From contig JAFYET010000390.1 in assembly GCA_017544125.1 (NCBI GenBank), forward strand, positions 1 through 8,515: 8,515 nt of DNA, written 5' to 3'. The notes under the pieces are model-generated. The model was not told the DNA's origin. It worked only from the letters and a program-made list of their open reading frames with translations, and made no database searches. A program made the translations under genes and the position numbers. Source of the DNA: Ruminococcus sp. GTDB lineage: Bacteria > Bacillota > Clostridia > Oscillospirales > Ruminococcaceae. Positions within the stretch are counted from its first letter, which is position 1, and each line of letters opens with the position of its first letter. Shown piece after piece: positions 6,110 to 8,515 of this stretch.

Positions 6110-7579
6110 ATGAGCAAGGTAAATTTAAACATACCCGAGGTCGAGATACGTGAGATACGCTTAAACTCGATCACAGGCTTTCAGGGCACAGCTAAGGAGC
6201 TTGTTTCACAGTGCTCGGGCTGCGGCAAGCTGAAGGACAAGAACCGCTCTTTCAGCCAGTGTCTCGGCTGCGGCACATCAAACGCTGCCTGCACGCTGAC
6301 ACTAATTCAGGATGCGGCAATAATCTCACACGGGCCTGTGGGCTGCTCCACCTGCCTGCACGAGTTTGCATTCACATACAGGGTCAACGCTTATTTAAGG
6401 CAGCTTGAACACCCCACACAGAGAAAGATATTCTCGACCAACTTAGAGGAAAAGGACACAATCTACGGCGGCGGCAAAAAGCTCGAAGCAGCGATACGTG
6501 AAGTCTTCAAGCGTGCAAAGCCGAAGGCTATATTCGTCATCACCACCTGCGCTGCGGGCATCATCGGTGACGATGTCGAGAGCGTAACAAATGCCGCACA
6601 GGCAGAGCTGGGAATACCCGTTGTTGCGGTATTCTGCGAAGGCTTCCGCTCAAAGATGTGGACATCGGGCTTTGACGCAGGCTACCACGGCATTGCAAGA
6701 AAGATAATCAAGCCCGCAAGGCAGAAGAGAAACATCATAAACGTAATAAACTTCTGGGGCAGCGATATTTTCAGAGAGTGGTTCGCAGAGTTCGGCTATG
6801 AGCCCAACTACATAACCCCCTTTGCAACTGTTGACAGCTTATCTTATTCAAGTGAGGCGGCACTTACCATTCAGGCGTGCTCGACCCTCGGTTCATACTT
6901 AGGCGCTGCACTCGAGCAGGGCTTCGGCGTTCCCGAGATACGCAATTCGCCCCCATACGGCATTGCGCAGACCGACCGCTGGTTCAGAGAATTAGGTCAG
7001 CACCTCGGCAAGGAAAAGGAAGTAGAAGAATTCCTCGCACGCAAAAAGGCAGAGTATATGCCAAAAATAGAGGCGCTGCGTGAAAAGCTCAAGGGCAAGA
7101 CCGCATACGTCACCGCAGGTGCTTCACACGGTCACTCGCTGCTTGCGCTTTTAAAGGAGCTTGGTATGGAGCCCCAGGGCGCTGCCATATTCCACCACGA
7201 CCCGCAGTATGACAATGAAGACGAGCGCTCTGATACATTAAAGCACACAGTAGAAGATTACGGCGATGTGCCCAACTACAACGTCTGCAACAAGCAGGAA
7301 TTCGAGCTGGTAAACGTGCTCAACCGCATCAAGCCCGATATTCTTCTTGCACGCCACGGCGGCATGACCCTCTGGGGCGCAAAGCTCGGCATACCCTCGC
7401 TGTTAGTGGGTGACGAGCACTTCGGCATGGGCTACGAGGGCTTAGTAAACTACGGCGAGAGGATACTTGAAACGATAGAGAACGACGAGTTCGTAAAGAA
7501 CCTCTCAAAGCACTCTACCAACCCGTACACAAAATGGTGGCTTGAACAGGAGCCCTACACATTCTTAGGAGGTAAATAA
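6110..7579 (+). CDS. NifD-like catalytic subunit of a nitrogenase-like reductase (MarD-type candidate)
   Basis: A 489-residue member of the nitrogenase component 1 alpha family. Cys54, Cys79 (in HGPVGC) and Cys147 (in TTCAAGIIGDD) align with the Azotobacter NifD P-cluster ligands Cys62, Cys88 and Cys154. Cys257 (in QACSTLGSYLG) aligns with cofactor ligand Cys275, and His437 (in GDEHFGMGYEG) is the best match to His442. CEGFRSKMWTSGFDAGYHG (176-194) replaces the NifD segment carrying Gln191 and His195, and the Arg96 position is Ala87. So a NifB-type cofactor is probably held in a different pocket, unlike true N2-reducing NifD. The N-terminus has extra cysteines at 35, 38, 51, 61 and 82. AGGAG (6098-6102) is 7 nt before the start. 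It pairs with the NifK-like gene 2 nt downstream. Methylthio-alkane reductase is the favoured role; an uncharacterised nitrogenase-like reductase is the alternative. Confidence 0.85.
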   Translation: MSKVNLNIPEVEIREIRLNSITGFQGTAKELVSQCSGCGKLKDKNRSFSQCLGCGTSNAACTLTLIQDAAIISHGPVGCSTCLHEFAFTYRVNAYLRQLEHPTQRKIFSTNLEEKDTIYGGGKKLEAAIREVFKRAKPKAIFVITTCAAGIIGDDVESVTNAAQAELGIPVVAVFCEGFRSKMWTSGFDAGYHGIARKIIKPARQKRNIINVINFWGSDIFREWFAEFGYEPNYITPFATVDSLSYSSEAALTIQACSTLGSYLGAALEQGFGVPEIRNSPPYGIAQTDRWFRELGQHLGKEKEVEEFLARKKAEYMPKIEALREKLKGKTAYVTAGASHGHSLLALLKELGMEPQGAAIFHHDPQYDNEDERSDTLKHTVEDYGDVPNYNVCNKQEFELVNVLNRIKPDILLARHGGMTLWGAKLGIPSLLVGDEHFGMGYEGLVNYGERILETIENDEFVKNLSKHSTNPYTKWWLEQEPYTFLGGK

Positions 7580-7581
7580 CA

Positions 7582-8515
7582 ATGGCCGGACTTATAGAAC
7601 AAGAACGCTACACCTGCGCAATAGGCGCATTACAGACGGTGGTGGCGATACCGAGAGCTGTGCCTATACTTCACTCGGGCCCCGGTTGCGGTGTAATGAT
7701 AAAGGGCTTTTTTGAGCGCTCGGCAGGCTATGCCGGCGGTGAAACAGCCCCCTGCACAAACTTCAGCGAAAAGGAAGTTGTATTCGGCGGTACAGACAGG
7801 CTCAGAAATATTATAAAGAACACCTACAAGGTGCTTGATACAGATTTGCAGGTGGTAGTAACAGGCTGCACCGCAGGCATCGTGGGCGATGACGTTGCAA
7901 GCGTGACTGATGAGTTCCTATATGAGGAGGACAGACCGATAGTTCACGTTGAGACATCGGGCTTCAAGTCAAACAACTACGTTTCACACTCGGCAGTAGT
8001 AAATGCAATTATCGACCAGTATGTAAGCCGCTTTGAGGATGACAACCCCGCACGCTCTGATAAAAACCTCGTAAATGTGATAGCCTCGATCCCCTATCAG
8101 GATCAGTTTTGGAAGGGCAACTTAAAGGAATACAAGAGGCTTCTCGAAGGGCTTGGGCTAAAGGTCAACATTCTCTTCGGGCCTCACTCGGGCGGCGTTA
8201 AGGAGTGGCAGACGATACCGAAGGCAAACTTCAACGTTTTCATCTCACCCTGGTACGGCGAGCCTATAGTCAAGAATTTAGAGAGGCGTTACAAGCAGCC
8301 CTACTACCGGTTTGGCTATATGCCGATAGGTGCAAACGCCACAACCGAGTTTTTAAACGGCGTTGTTGATTTCGCACTCGCTCAGGGCGCTGAGATAGAT
8401 GAAAAGAAAGCAAGAGCTTTCATCGCCGAGGAGGAAAAGGCATACTACGAGGAGCTTGACAACCTTGCAACATTCCTGCTTGAGTTCCGCTACGGTCTTC
8501 CCTCTTATGCACACA
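7582..8515 (+). CDS. NifK-like beta subunit of the nitrogenase-like reductase, 3' end outside window
   Basis: 311 codons are visible without a stop, so the C-terminus is missing because the window ends. It belongs to the nitrogenase component 1 family. Cys12 (YTCAIGALQ), Cys36 (HSGPGCGV) and Cys96 (TGCTAGIVGDD) fit the three beta-subunit P-cluster ligands (Azotobacter Cys70, Cys95, Cys153). TNFSEKEVVFGG (59-70) is the usual NifK-type segment after them. The first P-cluster cysteine comes at residue 12, so the long N-terminal extension of Azotobacter NifK is absent. AGGAGG (7567-7572) lies 9 nt before ATG and overlaps the end of the NifD-like gene. It would form the alpha2-beta2 reductase with the upstream subunit. 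MarK is the best candidate name, by context. Confidence 0.88.
   Translation, partial: MAGLIEQERYTCAIGALQTVVAIPRAVPILHSGPGCGVMIKGFFERSAGYAGGETAPCTNFSEKEVVFGGTDRLRNIIKNTYKVLDTDLQVVVTGCTAGIVGDDVASVTDEFLYEEDRPIVHVETSGFKSNNYVSHSAVVNAIIDQYVSRFEDDNPARSDKNLVNVIASIPYQDQFWKGNLKEYKRLLEGLGLKVNILFGPHSGGVKEWQTIPKANFNVFISPWYGEPIVKNLERRYKQPYYRFGYMPIGANATTEFLNGVVDFALAQGAEIDEKKARAFIAEEEKAYYEELDNLATFLLEFRYGLPSYAH

Overview
The window looks like chromosomal DNA of an anaerobic Clostridia-type Firmicute, most like Ruminococcus or a relative in the Oscillospiraceae. The basis is near-consensus TTGACA/TATAAT promoters, strong AGGAGG-type ribosome binding sites, heavy use of AGA/AGG and ATA codons next to GC-rich third positions elsewhere, and proteins resembling Bacillus/Clostridia MccA and MccB. 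The genus is inferred from style, not from a marker gene. All supported genes are on the + strand.

Bases 1-460 hold no gene. They contain two copies of a GC-rich palindromic intergenic repeat (about 3-130 and 136-210). Next is a consensus promoter pointing left (246-274), two palindromes, and a consensus promoter pointing right (399-427). The right-facing promoter drives a LacI/GalR-family regulator (470-1537). The 338-bp gap after the regulator carries a hairpin, three copies of a LacI-type operator with the identical 12-mer GACAACGTTATC, another palindrome, and a good promoter (1801-1829).

That promoter starts a tightly packed operon that runs off the right end: mccB-like cystathionine/homocysteine gamma-lyase, mccA-like O-acetylserine-dependent cystathionine beta-synthase, a NifX-type cofactor-binding protein, a NifB-type radical SAM protein, a NifH-type reductase, a NifD-like subunit and a NifK-like subunit (cut by the window edge). 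Gaps are 1, 10, -25, 52, 17 and 2 nt.

The nif-like part keeps the cysteines needed for the NifH iron-sulfur cluster, the P-cluster and a NifB-derived cofactor. The NifD-like subunit lacks the active-site residues tied to N2 reduction (equivalents of Azotobacter Arg96, Gln191 and His195). A NifB gene beside HDK, embedded in a sulfur amino acid operon, best fits the nitrogenase-like methylthio-alkane reductase (MarBHDK) type, which reductively cleaves C-S bonds for sulfur salvage. The inferred logic is that the reductase frees a thiol from an organic sulfur compound, and MccA/MccB move sulfur from homocysteine to cysteine, with the LacI-type protein controlling the operon through the triple operator. 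Coupling reverse transsulfuration genes and a LacI regulator to a Mar-like reductase is the most interesting feature here. Its substrate cannot be read from sequence.
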